Shown piece after piece: positions 48,425 to 57,908 of a DNA stretch of 64,000 nucleotides. This DNA comes from an uncultured Pelagibacteraceae bacterium. GTDB lineage: Bacteria > Pseudomonadota > Alphaproteobacteria > Pelagibacterales > Pelagibacteraceae. The translations under genes were made by a program, and so were the position numbers. Each line of letters opens with the position of its first letter. The stretch's first letter is position 1. The stretch covers positions 81,515 through 145,514 of the forward strand of contig CACALX010000002.1 of the NCBI GenBank assembly GCA_902533445.1, given 5' to 3'. The notes under the pieces are model-generated. The model had not been told where the DNA came from and made no database searches. It was given only the letters and a program-made list of their open reading frames with translations.

Positions 48425-49822
48425 ATGTCAAAAGTAGCAACTCGTTTTGCTCCCTCTCCTACTGGGGCTCTTCATATTGGTGGTGTTAGAACTGCTTTGT
48501 TTAATTGGCTATATTCAAGAAATCAAAAAGGCACTTTTCATTTAAGAATTGAAGATACTGACAAAGAAAGATCGAAAGAGGAACACAAAATACAAATAAT
48601 TAAATCCTTAAATTGGTTAGGAATAAATCACGATGGTGAAGAATATATTCAATCGAATAAAATTGATGATCATATAAAAATTGCAAATGAATTATTAAAA
48701 AAAGGATTTGCTTATAAATGTTACTGTTCACCTGAAGAGATAGAAGAACAAAAAAAAAGAGCTAAACAAAAAAAAATACCTTATATTTACAACAGAAAAT
48801 GGAGAGATGCAGAGGAAAAAGATGCTCCAAAAGAAATTAAACCTGTAATTAGATTTAAAAGTAAAATTGAAGGAAGTTCAATTCTTAAAGATTTGGTTCA
48901 AGGTGATGTTGAAATAGAAAACAGCACAATAGAAGATTTTGTAATATTAAGAAATGATGTAACGCCGACTTATAATTTGTCAGCAACTGTAGATGATCAT
49001 AAAATGGGAATGACGCATATAATTAGGGGTGATGACCATAAAATAAATACCTTTAAACAAATTCAAATTTATGAAGCAATGAAATGGGATGTGCCACTGT
49101 TTGCCCATATACCTTTAATTCACACAATTGAAGGTAAAAAATTATCTAAGAGAGATAATGCTTCAACATTAGATGACTACTCAAAAATTGGAATTATGCC
49201 TGACGCATTAAGAAATTATTTACTAAGACTAGGATGGTCATATCAAGACAAAGAAATATTTACTTTAGAGGAAAGTATTAAATTTTTTAACTTAGAAGGT
49301 ATTGGAAAATCACCGTCAAAATTAGATATGAGCCGTATTTTGTCAATGAATGAGCACTATATCAAAAATATTGATGAAAATGATCTTTACAATAATCTTT
49401 TAAGATATTGTGAAGAATTTAAAGATAAAATTGATACAGAAAAAGCATCAAAAATAAAATCATCTTTAGTATTTTTAAAAAATAAAGCAAAAACACTTGA
49501 AGAAATATTTAATAATGCAAAATATATCATTAATGATGAAGTTAATTTTAATGAAGATGATTTAAAACTAATTGACGATAAATCCAAAAAAATAATTAAT
49601 GAATTTCAAAATGAAATTAAAAACTTAGAAAGTTTAACTAGAGATAATTTAGAACCAATAGTCAACAACTTGATAAAAAAACATGAAACAAATTTCAAAG
49701 GTGTAGGTCAACCGTTAAGAATAGCCTTAACAGGATCTAAGTTTGGACCAGGCCTATATGATATTGTTATATCTTTAGGTAAAGCAGATGTTGAGAAAAG
49801 ATTAAGAAAGATACTTAATTAA
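48425..49822 (+). CDS. gltX: Glutamyl-tRNA synthetase
   Basis: The 465-residue class I synthetase has PSPTGALHIGG (HIGH equivalent at 17-20), the zinc-like CYCSPEE region near 98, and the KMSKS-equivalent KLSKR at 239-243, followed by an alpha-helical anticodon-binding domain. Discrimination between tRNA-Glu and tRNA-Gln cannot be judged here. It is 22 bases after lexA and its 3' end overlaps the convergent lpxB by 21 bases. Confidence 0.95.
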   Translation: MSKVATRFAPSPTGALHIGGVRTALFNWLYSRNQKGTFHLRIEDTDKERSKEEHKIQIIKSLNWLGINHDGEEYIQSNKIDDHIKIANELLKKGFAYKCYCSPEEIEEQKKRAKQKKIPYIYNRKWRDAEEKDAPKEIKPVIRFKSKIEGSSILKDLVQGDVEIENSTIEDFVILRNDVTPTYNLSATVDDHKMGMTHIIRGDDHKINTFKQIQIYEAMKWDVPLFAHIPLIHTIEGKKLSKRDNASTLDDYSKIGIMPDALRNYLLRLGWSYQDKEIFTLEESIKFFNLEGIGKSPSKLDMSRILSMNEHYIKNIDENDLYNNLLRYCEEFKDKIDTEKASKIKSSLVFLKNKAKTLEEIFNNAKYIINDEVNFNEDDLKLIDDKSKKIINEFQNEIKNLESLTRDNLEPIVNNLIKKHETNFKGVGQPLRIALTGSKFGPGLYDIVISLGKADVEKRLRKILN

Positions 49823-50935
49823 AATAGAACTTGATTCACCAGCAGATGAAGTTTTAGACCTGATGCCCTCTAAAGTTAAGGAGCACTCACTTACTTGTTT
49901 TTTCATCAACTCGGGGTTTTTAAGAAGATAAATAACAGACCTATATATTTCATCTGCATTACATTCTTTTTGAAGTAATTCAGGAATTATCTCACGATTA
50001 TTAATTATATTTATAATATTTGCAAATTTTACATTAATTAACATTTTAAAAATCATAAAATTAATAAAACTAAGTTTATAAATAATAATTAATGGAACAT
50101 TAAAATTGCAAATTTGCAATGAAACAGTGCCAGATTTTGAAACAGCAAAAATAGATTTAGACAAAATTTCAGATTTAATATTTTCTTCAGATACAATATC
50201 TATATTTTCTACGTTGAACTTGTTTACATACTCTAAAATTAAATTTTTATTTTCTTCGGTTGCGTGAATGTAAAAAAAATATTCCTTATGCTTTTTGTTC
50301 ATTAATTTAATAAAATCTAATAATATAGGTAGTAAAACACTAGTTTCAGAATTTCTGCTACCAGGAAATATAGATATTATTTTTTTATTTTTAGGTAAAA
50401 TATTATCAATAATAGTTTTGTTATTTTGATTTATTTCTATTAGAGGATGGCCAACAAAAGTATTATTGATATTTTCTTCATCAAAGTATTTTTTTTCAAA
50501 TTCAAACAACAAAAGAATGTGATCAATAAATTTTTTAATTTTTTTAACCCTATTTTTTCGCCATACCCATACTTGAGGTGCTACATAATGAATTGTTTTG
50601 ATTTTGCTGTTTATTTTTTTAACCTTTTCTGCTACTCGCAATGTAAAATCAGGACTATCTACACTTAGCAATATATCAGGATTAAATTTTACTATTTCTT
50701 CTACAGTTTTATTTATTTTTGATTTAATTCTAAAAATATTAAGCAATACACTTGTAAATCCTAAGTATGTAATTTCCTTCAAATCATAAATAGATTTAAT
50801 TCCTAGATTCTTTAAGTGAGTACCACCAACGGATAAATATTCGATTTCAGAATTTTCTAGTTTTAATCTTGAAATTAAAGTTGATGCAAGTTTGTCTCCT
50901 GATGGTTCGCCTGTTAATACAAAGATTTTTTTCAT
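49802..50935 (-). CDS. lpxB: Lipid A disaccharide synthase
   Basis: The 377-residue GT19 glycosyltransferase starts with TGEPSGDKLAS and has SVGGTHLKNLG near 37, SVDSPDFTLRVA near 92, HYVAPQVWVWR near 117 and SIFPGSRNSE near 191. It joins UDP-2,3-diacylglucosamine and lipid X to form the tetra-acyl disaccharide. It is the last gene of the long rpsB-to-lpxB run and overlaps lpxI by 4 bases. Confidence 0.95.
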   Translation of the reverse strand: MKKIFVLTGEPSGDKLASTLISRLKLENSEIEYLSVGGTHLKNLGIKSIYDLKEITYLGFTSVLLNIFRIKSKINKTVEEIVKFNPDILLSVDSPDFTLRVAEKVKKINSKIKTIHYVAPQVWVWRKNRVKKIKKFIDHILLLFEFEKKYFDEENINNTFVGHPLIEINQNNKTIIDNILPKNKKIISIFPGSRNSETSVLLPILLDFIKLMNKKHKEYFFYIHATEENKNLILEYVNKFNVENIDIVSEENIKSEILSKSIFAVSKSGTVSLQICNFNVPLIIIYKLSFINFMIFKMLINVKFANIINIINNREIIPELLQKECNADEIYRSVIYLLKNPELMKKQVSECSLTLEGIRSKTSSAGESSSILIKYLS

Positions 50936-51717
50936 ATAACTTTAACAAAAATTTTGTTTTTATTTGCAAAACTTATTACTTCTTTCTTATCAAGAAAAAT
51001 ATTCTTTTTAGATTTTAAAACGAGACCCTTTAAACCATATTTTTTAATATCTTTTAAAGTTTGCAAACCAACAGTTGGTAAATCCATTCTTAAATCTTGT
51101 TTATTTTTAGGTAGTTTTATTAATATACCTTTTGAATTTTTCTTTACTTTTGAAAGCATTTTTTTTGTCCCTTGCCTTCCTTCTTTGGCAATTATTTTTT
51201 CATCTTTGACAACTAGAGCCTGTATATGATCTAAACTATTAATTTTGTTAAAATAATTTTTAGCTTTTTTAATAGAGTTGTTGTCATACTTATTGGGCTT
51301 AGTTTTTGTATAATTTCCTTTTTTAAGTGATAATTCTTGATTAAAATATATAGAGCTAATTACTTTAATATCTTCATTTGCAAGGATTTTAATTATCGAT
51401 TTTATGATTGCTGCATCACCAATTTTAGAAGCTTTAATTACACTGGGCATGTAGTATATACCTTTTAAATCTAATCTAAGAGACGAAAAATTAGGTTTTG
51501 CTATTTTGCCTGCAAACAAAACTTTTTTGGATTTTTTTTCTTTAATTAATTTGATAATTTTTCCAAATTCTCCAATACTAATCCTGTAAGAATTTTTATC
51601 TCTTTTGAATTTATTATTTTTAGAAAAATCTATAATAAAGTATTTTTTTTTTAATTTTTTTATTTTCTTTAAAACTATTTCAGGAAAATCAGTATCACCT
51701 AAAAATAAACCAATCAT
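50932..51717 (-). CDS. lpxI: UDP-2,3-diacylglucosamine pyrophosphatase LpxI
   Basis: The 261-residue DUF1009/LpxI family protein has the two conserved C-terminal stretches DHIQALVVKDEKIIAKEGRQGT near 157-178 and RMDLPTVGLQTL near 207. LpxI hydrolyses UDP-2,3-diacylglucosamine to lipid X, replacing LpxH in many alphaproteobacteria. It lies between lpxA and lpxB. Its presence frees the PlcP-like phosphoesterase at 14.5-15.3 kb from a lipid A role. Confidence 0.92.
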   Translation of the reverse strand: MIGLFLGDTDFPEIVLKKIKKLKKKYFIIDFSKNNKFKRDKNSYRISIGEFGKIIKLIKEKKSKKVLFAGKIAKPNFSSLRLDLKGIYYMPSVIKASKIGDAAIIKSIIKILANEDIKVISSIYFNQELSLKKGNYTKTKPNKYDNNSIKKAKNYFNKINSLDHIQALVVKDEKIIAKEGRQGTKKMLSKVKKNSKGILIKLPKNKQDLRMDLPTVGLQTLKDIKKYGLKGLVLKSKKNIFLDKKEVISFANKNKIFVKVI

Positions 51718-51718
51718 T

Positions 51719-52501
51719 TTATTTTGAAAATGGAGTGCAAATAGGCCTTTTTTTATCTTTTTCTAAAAAATTAACTACTTCTAAAACTAGTTCATTTTTT
51801 CTTAAATCATTTGATAAATTGCTTAAATTCTCTGTTAAATTCTCATTCTTAAATATTATTTTATATGCTTCACTAAGAGATAATATTTCTTTATTTGGAA
51901 TATTTTTTCTTCTTAGACCAATTAAATTTAATCCTTGCAATATACTTCTGTTTCCATGTGCTATACCATATGGTATCACATCTCTTACTACACCACACAT
52001 ACCACCTACCATTGCAAATTTACCAACTCTAGTAAATTGTTGCACAGCTGAATTGCCACCAATTATTGCATTGTCATCTACATGAGCATGACCTCCCAAG
52101 GGAACATTATTCGCTAATATAACATTATCACCAACTATGCAATCATGAGCAATGTGAGAAGACACCATAAACAAACAATTGTTGCCAACTTTTGTTTTTC
52201 CCCCTCCACCTTCTGTGCCAGGATTTATAGTTACGTATTCTCTTATTTTATTATTGTCACCTATCTCTAATAAAGTTTTTTCACCCTTAAATTTTAAATC
52301 TTGTGGATCATTTCCTATAGAAGCAAATGGATAAATTTGGTTATATTTGCCTATACTTGTATTACCAGTAATATTAACATTAGATTGTATAACTGTGCCC
52401 TCACCGATTACTACATTGGGACCAATTACAGTATAAGGTCCAATTGTTACATATTCAGAGATTTTAGCACTTGAATCTATAATAGCAGTTTTATGTATCA
52501 T
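51719..52501 (-). CDS. lpxA: UDP-N-acetylglucosamine acyltransferase
   Basis: The 260-residue left-handed beta-helix protein has many hexapeptide repeats in residues 1-185, the catalytic histidine H119 in SSHIAHD, then GHAHVDDN and a C-terminal helical domain. It catalyses the first acylation of lipid A synthesis, using 3-hydroxyacyl-ACP. It overlaps lpxD by 4 bases and is 1 base from lpxI. Confidence 0.96.
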   Translation of the reverse strand: MIHKTAIIDSSAKISEYVTIGPYTVIGPNVVIGEGTVIQSNVNITGNTSIGKYNQIYPFASIGNDPQDLKFKGEKTLLEIGDNNKIREYVTINPGTEGGGGKTKVGNNCLFMVSSHIAHDCIVGDNVILANNVPLGGHAHVDDNAIIGGNSAVQQFTRVGKFAMVGGMCGVVRDVIPYGIAHGNRSILQGLNLIGLRRKNIPNKEILSLSEAYKIIFKNENLTENLSNLSNDLRKNELVLEVVNFLEKDKKRPICTPFSK

Positions 52502-53478
52502 TTATTATCTCTTAAAAACTCTCTAATGTTTTTTGCTGGATAACCCATTACTTTTGTATTGTCGGGAATATTTTTTATCACACCTGAGCCACCTCCTATT
52601 TCCACATTATTGCCAACTTTAATATGTCCTGAAATCCCAGCTTGGCCACCTATTCTCACGTTTGAACCAATAATTGAGCTACCAGCAATTCCTACTTGAC
52701 CTGCTATAATAGAATTTTCTCCTATTTTAACGTTATGAGCTATGTGTATTTGGTTGTCTAAGTAAGTGTTTTTTCCAATAAAAGTATTTGACATTGATCC
52801 TCTATCAATAGTAGATCCGCAGCCTATTTCACAATTTTCCTCTATAATTACAATACCAATATGAGGATATCTTAAATTCTTTGTTTTATTTGGAAAAAAA
52901 CCAAAACCATGTTTGCCAACTATACAATTATCTAAAATTTTTACATTATTACTAATTAATGAGTTTCTTATTATTGTATTTGATCCAATTGAACAATTAT
53001 TTCCGATAGAAACATTTTTTTCAATTATTGTGTTGTGACCTATCTTGCAATTTTTTCCTATTGATACATTTTTTCCAATTAAAACATTTTTACCATAAAT
53101 TACTTTATCCTTGAAATCTGTTTCACTAATATTAATTACACTATTATCAAAATCATCATTTACAGCATCTGGGTAAAATATCGATGTAATCTTTGATACA
53201 GATACTAGTACATTTTCAACAATTAAAGGAACACACGAAGTTGGAAGTTCATTTTTTAAAAACTCTGTTGTAATACAAAAAGACGCTTTTGTTTTTTTTG
53301 CTAATTCTTTATATTTTTGAGAATGAAAAAAAGTAACATCTAATTCATTTGATGTGCTTAAATCTTTTATATCATTTATCTTAGCGTTCTCTTCTAAATC
53401 AGTAAGATTAATATTTAAAATCTTTAAAATATCCAAAATTAGAATAGGTCCGTTGTTTTTAAAAAAAGGATTTGACAT
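52498..53478 (-). CDS. lpxD: UDP-3-O-acylglucosamine N-acyltransferase
   Basis: The 326-residue protein has a uridine-binding N-terminal domain (about 1-100), a hexapeptide-repeat beta-helix (about 115-300) with the HIAHN catalytic segment near 243, and a short C-terminal helix. It adds the second hydroxyacyl chain in lipid A synthesis. It follows fabZ (51-base gap) rather than preceding it, the reverse of the common order. Confidence 0.95.
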   Translation of the reverse strand: MSNPFFKNNGPILILDILKILNINLTDLEENAKINDIKDLSTSNELDVTFFHSQKYKELAKKTKASFCITTEFLKNELPTSCVPLIVENVLVSVSKITSIFYPDAVNDDFDNSVINISETDFKDKVIYGKNVLIGKNVSIGKNCKIGHNTIIEKNVSIGNNCSIGSNTIIRNSLISNNVKILDNCIVGKHGFGFFPNKTKNLRYPHIGIVIIEENCEIGCGSTIDRGSMSNTFIGKNTYLDNQIHIAHNVKIGENSIIAGQVGIAGSSIIGSNVRIGGQAGISGHIKVGNNVEIGGGSGVIKNIPDNTKVMGYPAKNIREFLRDNK

Positions 53479-53529
53479 ATCTGTTTTTAGCAGAGCAAAT
53501 TAACTTAAGTTATCAATAATTATTGCTAT

Positions 53530-53976
53530 TTATTTCTTATCTACAATTGTAGCTGACCAGATTGCGTCGGCCATTTTCTTTCCATCTACAAAAGCATCAC
53601 CTTTATATTTCCAAACACGTCCATGAGATCTTACTGCTTCAATTTTTAAAACCAAATCGCAATCTGGTATCACTGGATTTCTAAATCTTGCCTTCTCGAC
53701 ACCCATTAAAAAAACCAATTTATTCTCATAAGTAGATTTATCTAAACCATGAGCGGTTAATGCAGCAGCTGCCTGACCAAATGATTCAACTATTAAAACA
53801 CCAGGCATAACCGGGTTATCAGGAAAATGTCCTTGTACAAAAAAACTATTTTTTTTAACTTTTACTAATGCTGTTGCGGAACTTAGTTTTTTAATATCAT
53901 ACAGCTCATCAATTAATAGCATTGGTTCTCTATGTGGTAATAATTTTGCTATTTCTTCTTTATCTAATCTAATCAT
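53530..53976 (-). CDS. fabZ: (3R)-hydroxyacyl-ACP dehydratase
   Basis: The 148-residue hot-dog-fold enzyme has catalytic H50 in GHFPDNPVMPGV and E64 in LIVESFGQ, with PHREPMLLID near 14. It dehydrates hydroxyacyl-ACP during fatty acid elongation, competing with LpxA and LpxD for the same substrate. The start overlaps the skp-like gene by 8 bases. Confidence 0.96.
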   Translation of the reverse strand: MIRLDKEEIAKLLPHREPMLLIDELYDIKKLSSATALVKVKKNSFFVQGHFPDNPVMPGVLIVESFGQAAAALTAHGLDKSTYENKLVFLMGVEKARFRNPVIPDCDLVLKIEAVRSHGRVWKYKGDAFVDGKKMADAIWSATIVDKK

Positions 53977-54475
53977 CTTTTATATTTTTATTCATAAATT
54001 GAATTAATAAATCTGTTTTATCATATTTAGAGTTTGCTATAAAAATATTTTTTTTTTCAAGTATAATTTGAATTGAATTAATCTCCATAAATTTTTCAAT
54101 AAAGGGTGTTATTTTAGCAAAAAATTCGTTTAATTCTTTGTTTTTATAGTCATCGTATTCTCTAAATTTAGTATCTTTTTTTTTTCGATAAATAATTATT
54201 TTGTCTTTTAAATCTGAAATTTTTTTATTTAATTCTTCTTCAGTAATAATATTTTTAATTTTATTTATTTCATCTTCAATTTTTTTTAATTCTTTCTCAT
54301 CTTTTTCTAAATCTGAAATATTTTTTGAATTAATGTTTTTTAATTTGTTAACAATTTTTTTTCCATATTCAGAATTATTAAGTAAACTATCGGCATCAAC
54401 AAAATACACAGCATTTTCAGCATAAGTTATAGTTGAGGAAATTAATATAATTATAATACAAACAATTTTTTTCAT
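53969..54475 (-). CDS. skp: Skp/OmpH-like periplasmic chaperone
   Basis: About 168 residues from the ATG at 54475. A TTG one codon upstream is also in frame. A signal peptide (residues 1-19, cleavage after TYA) is followed by a highly charged helical coiled coil (about 45-125), typical of the OmpH/Skp family. It binds unfolded outer-membrane proteins for delivery to BamA, which is encoded immediately upstream. Confidence 0.84.
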   Translation of the reverse strand: MKKIVCIIIILISSTITYAENAVYFVDADSLLNNSEYGKKIVNKLKNINSKNISDLEKDEKELKKIEDEINKIKNIITEEELNKKISDLKDKIIIYRKKKDTKFREYDDYKNKELNEFFAKITPFIEKFMEINSIQIILEKKNIFIANSKYDKTDLLIQFMNKNIKDD

Positions 54476-54482
54476 CAAAAAA

Positions 54483-56732
54483 TTAAAAACTTGTACCTAT
54501 ATTAAATCTAAAAGTTTCAGTTTTGTCATTGTCAGCTTTTGTAACAGGTAAAGCTAATGTAAAATTCAATGGACCAACAGGAGTAAGCCAATCTACAGCT
54601 ACACCTGTTGCAGATCTTATCTCGCTTCCTTCATCATCACCGTCAAAATAATCAACACCCCATACATTACCTGCATCAAAAAAAACAAGAAAATCAATAT
54701 TCTCTGAGTTTTGAAGAATTTGAGGGATAGATGAGGTAAAGTTAATTGTGGCTGCGTAATTACCTCCAATAAAATCATTTCCATCTTTTGGTCCAACTTT
54801 ACCGCTCTCAAAACCTCTTAATCTATTTGAAGGTATATTTATCCTTTCAGATAATTTTATATTTTCATCTTTTAATGAAGTTGAGGATCTAAGAAATATT
54901 GATGCAGATGAAATATTATTTTCAAATAACTCAGTGAAATATTTAAAAACATAAGTATTTTGCAATGTTGCAGTTTCACTAACAAGTGGCAAGTCAAGAA
55001 AATACTGGCTTCTAAAACCTTCGGATGCCTGGTATTTTTGATTTCTCTTATCTAAATCGAAATCTAAATTTAAAAAACTATCCCAATAATTACCTTCTTG
55101 AGTTTTTTGCCTAGCAGAAGCATTACTATCAGTATCAATTTTTTCATAATAATTTGAATTACCTAAGCCAATTTCAAAATCGTTCAAAAACTCAAAGCTA
55201 GTTCCAAAAGAGAAACCAGTTTTACTTGTTTTATAACCAAAGTCTGTTAATCTGTCAGTCTCAACGGCCGATGCTGAAAAACGAATTAGTTTATCAGTAT
55301 TTCTAAAATTTGGATTTATAACAGTAAATTCACCTTTTAAACTTTCTTCAGACAAAGAAACATTTGATGATAAATTTATTCCGCTACCAAGATAATTGTT
55401 TTCTTTAACTCCAAAAGCAATACTACTGCCTGATGTTCCTACACCGGCTCCAGCAGTTATTTCTCCTGTAGCTTTTTCTTCAACAGTAACATTTATAATT
55501 TTAGTTTCTGGAGTTTTTCCTTCTATAATTTCATAATTTACACTTTTAAAAAAATTTAAACTTTTAATATTATTTATTGATTTATTAGCTAAAATTTCAT
55601 TAAAAGGATCGCCTTCATCTATTTCAAATTGGTTTCTTATTACTGTTTCTTTTGTAATATTATTGCCAAGAATATTTATTCTTTCTACATATTTAGTATC
55701 AATTTCCTTAATTATAAAATTTAAATTTATTTTTTGTTCAAATATATCTTCTTCTACTTTAGAAGAAATTGACTGATATTGTTCTAACAAAGTAACTTTA
55801 TCTAATTCCTCTAAAATTTCTTCAATTATATCTACAGAATAAGTTTTACCTTTAAGTTTTTTTAAGAAATCATTAATTTCCTCAAAGTTATCTCTATTAA
55901 AATCACCAGGTAGATCTATAGAAAGATCATTAAAATAAAATTTTTCATTAGCTTTAATATTGTAAATTAACTCAAAGTCATTTTTATTAACTAATTTTGC
56001 AAAAGAGGAGTCGATGATTACATCATAATAACCTTTATTTAAATAAAAGTTTTTTAATAATCTTTTGTCAAGAGAGATAATATTTTCATTAACAAATTTT
56101 TTATTAGTTATAAATTTCCAAAATTTATTTTCCTCACTTACTATTATACTCTTAAGCTTTTTATCTTTAAACTTTTTATCGCCAATAAAAGAAATTTTTT
56201 TAATTTTCGCTTTATCTCCAAGTTTGATTTCATAAGTTAAATTAATTTTATTATCATCTAATTCCTCAGTAAAAATATTTATTTCTGGAAAATAGTATCC
56301 TAATTCTTTTAATAATAATTGAATTTTCTCTTTATCTTTATTTAAAATAAACTCATCATAAGATGATCTTGATTTTAAATTTGTGTTATTTGAGATTAAA
56401 TCTTTTATTTTTTTTGCTTTAATACCCTCATATTTTATACTTTGTATTATTGGATTTTCTATTACATTTATTAATAGAATATTATTTTCAATTTTTAAGG
56501 AAACATCTTTAAAAAAATTTGTATTATATAGATTTTTTAAAATTTTATTTAAATTTCCTGAATCCAAATTCTCTTTAACTTGAATATCAGAAAACATTAA
56601 TATTGTTTCTTTTGATATCCTATCATTCCCAAAAATTTTTATTTCATTAATTATTTCTGAATAAGCTGATTTAAATAAAAAAAGAATTAAAATTATATTT
56701 ACAATTAATAATTTAAAAATTTTTTTTAACAT
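54483..56732 (-). CDS. bamA: Outer membrane protein assembly factor BamA
   Basis: The 749-residue protein has a signal peptide (about 1-25), five POTRA-like repeats (about 26-420, e.g. INEIKIFGNDRISKETI and VERINILGNNITKETV), and a C-terminal 16-strand barrel. The barrel has the GxxG-like RLRGFESGKVGPKDGNDFIGG block near 638 and ends in an aromatic residue (RFNIGTSF). It inserts outer-membrane proteins. It begins directly after dxr. The rseP gene commonly found between them is missing. Confidence 0.96.
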   Translation of the reverse strand: MLKKIFKLLIVNIILILFLFKSAYSEIINEIKIFGNDRISKETILMFSDIQVKENLDSGNLNKILKNLYNTNFFKDVSLKIENNILLINVIENPIIQSIKYEGIKAKKIKDLISNNTNLKSRSSYDEFILNKDKEKIQLLLKELGYYFPEINIFTEELDDNKINLTYEIKLGDKAKIKKISFIGDKKFKDKKLKSIIVSEENKFWKFITNKKFVNENIISLDKRLLKNFYLNKGYYDVIIDSSFAKLVNKNDFELIYNIKANEKFYFNDLSIDLPGDFNRDNFEEINDFLKKLKGKTYSVDIIEEILEELDKVTLLEQYQSISSKVEEDIFEQKINLNFIIKEIDTKYVERINILGNNITKETVIRNQFEIDEGDPFNEILANKSINNIKSLNFFKSVNYEIIEGKTPETKIINVTVEEKATGEITAGAGVGTSGSSIAFGVKENNYLGSGINLSSNVSLSEESLKGEFTVINPNFRNTDKLIRFSASAVETDRLTDFGYKTSKTGFSFGTSFEFLNDFEIGLGNSNYYEKIDTDSNASARQKTQEGNYWDSFLNLDFDLDKRNQKYQASEGFRSQYFLDLPLVSETATLQNTYVFKYFTELFENNISSASIFLRSSTSLKDENIKLSERINIPSNRLRGFESGKVGPKDGNDFIGGNYAATINFTSSIPQILQNSENIDFLVFFDAGNVWGVDYFDGDDEGSEIRSATGVAVDWLTPVGPLNFTLALPVTKADNDKTETFRFNIGTSF

Positions 56733-57908
56733 TTATTTTATATGGATTTGTTGATTTATTCTTGAACGAACTAAATTTGTAACGTTTAATATACTTGAAA
56801 CTTTTGTGGGAGATTTTTTTTTCATTATCGTAATATATTTTTTACTTATCTCTTTAATTAACAAAGATGATATATCATTATATCTAATTTTATTTTTTAA
56901 ATATAGATTAACTAATTCATCATTTGCTGTCACTAAAGCTGTTTCGAATAAAGAACTTTTGCTTGGTAATAAATTTAAAATCTTTACAACTGGAAATTTT
57001 TTTAATTGTACATTTTTTAGAGATAAACTATTTAATTTATTTAAATCGAGGCTATATGACTTGTTTAAAATATACGACTTGTTTTCATCAAAAAGTGTAT
57101 TGTAAATTGGTATATCCATTGTCGTATCATGAGCAATAATTGATATCATTCTATTTTTAAATTCCACAATCGCATGTATATATGAGTCTGGGTGAATTAA
57201 AATGGATAACTGATTATATTTAATATTAAATATTTTTTTGGCCTCAATTACCTCAAAAATTTTATTCATCATAGTTGATGAATCTACGCTTATTTTTTTT
57301 CCCATCTTCCAATTAGGATGCTTTAAAACTTGACTTAGTTTAATTTTATTTAATTTTTTATTTGAAATATTTAATAGTGGACCACCAGAAGCAGTTAAAT
57401 AAATTCTTTTAACATTCGTAGTTTTAAATTTTTTATTAAGTCCATACCATATAGAAAAATGTTCAGAATCTACAGGAATGAAATTAGTTTTGTTTATTTT
57501 TAAACTTTTGTTAATTAAATTCCATCCACATATAATTGACTCTTTATTGGCAATGGCAATATTTTTTGTATATTTAATTAATTTCAACGTAGGCTCCAAA
57601 CCATCTAGACCTACTATTGCACTCATCACATAATCAACTTTATTAGTTAAAATTTTACCTAATTCAGAAAAATTATTAAATACACTTATATTGTTTTTTG
57701 TAAAATTTTCTTTTTTTAAATTGTATGTTTTTTTATCAGTTAAAATAACTTTTTTAACTTTAAATAACTTTGCTTGTCGTAACAACTGTTTGTAATTTTT
57801 ATGTGCAGTAAGCAGTTTTATATTAAATGATTTTTTATCTTTATTTATTATTTTTAATAAAGATTTACCTATAGATCCAGTTGATCCTAAAATTACGATT
57901 GTTTTCAT
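56733..57908 (-). CDS. dxr: 1-deoxy-D-xylulose 5-phosphate reductoisomerase
   Basis: The 391-residue NADPH enzyme has the nucleotide loop GSTGSIGKS at 8-16, metal-binding D147 and E149 in DSEH, and SASGGPLL-type LTASGGPLL near 172. It converts DXP to methylerythritol phosphate. It supplies the pathway used by IspDF (34 kb) and UppS nearby. It overlaps cdsA by 4 bases. Confidence 0.96.
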   Translation of the reverse strand: MKTIVILGSTGSIGKSLLKIINKDKKSFNIKLLTAHKNYKQLLRQAKLFKVKKVILTDKKTYNLKKENFTKNNISVFNNFSELGKILTNKVDYVMSAIVGLDGLEPTLKLIKYTKNIAIANKESIICGWNLINKSLKINKTNFIPVDSEHFSIWYGLNKKFKTTNVKRIYLTASGGPLLNISNKKLNKIKLSQVLKHPNWKMGKKISVDSSTMMNKIFEVIEAKKIFNIKYNQLSILIHPDSYIHAIVEFKNRMISIIAHDTTMDIPIYNTLFDENKSYILNKSYSLDLNKLNSLSLKNVQLKKFPVVKILNLLPSKSSLFETALVTANDELVNLYLKNKIRYNDISSLLIKEISKKYITIMKKKSPTKVSSILNVTNLVRSRINQQIHIK

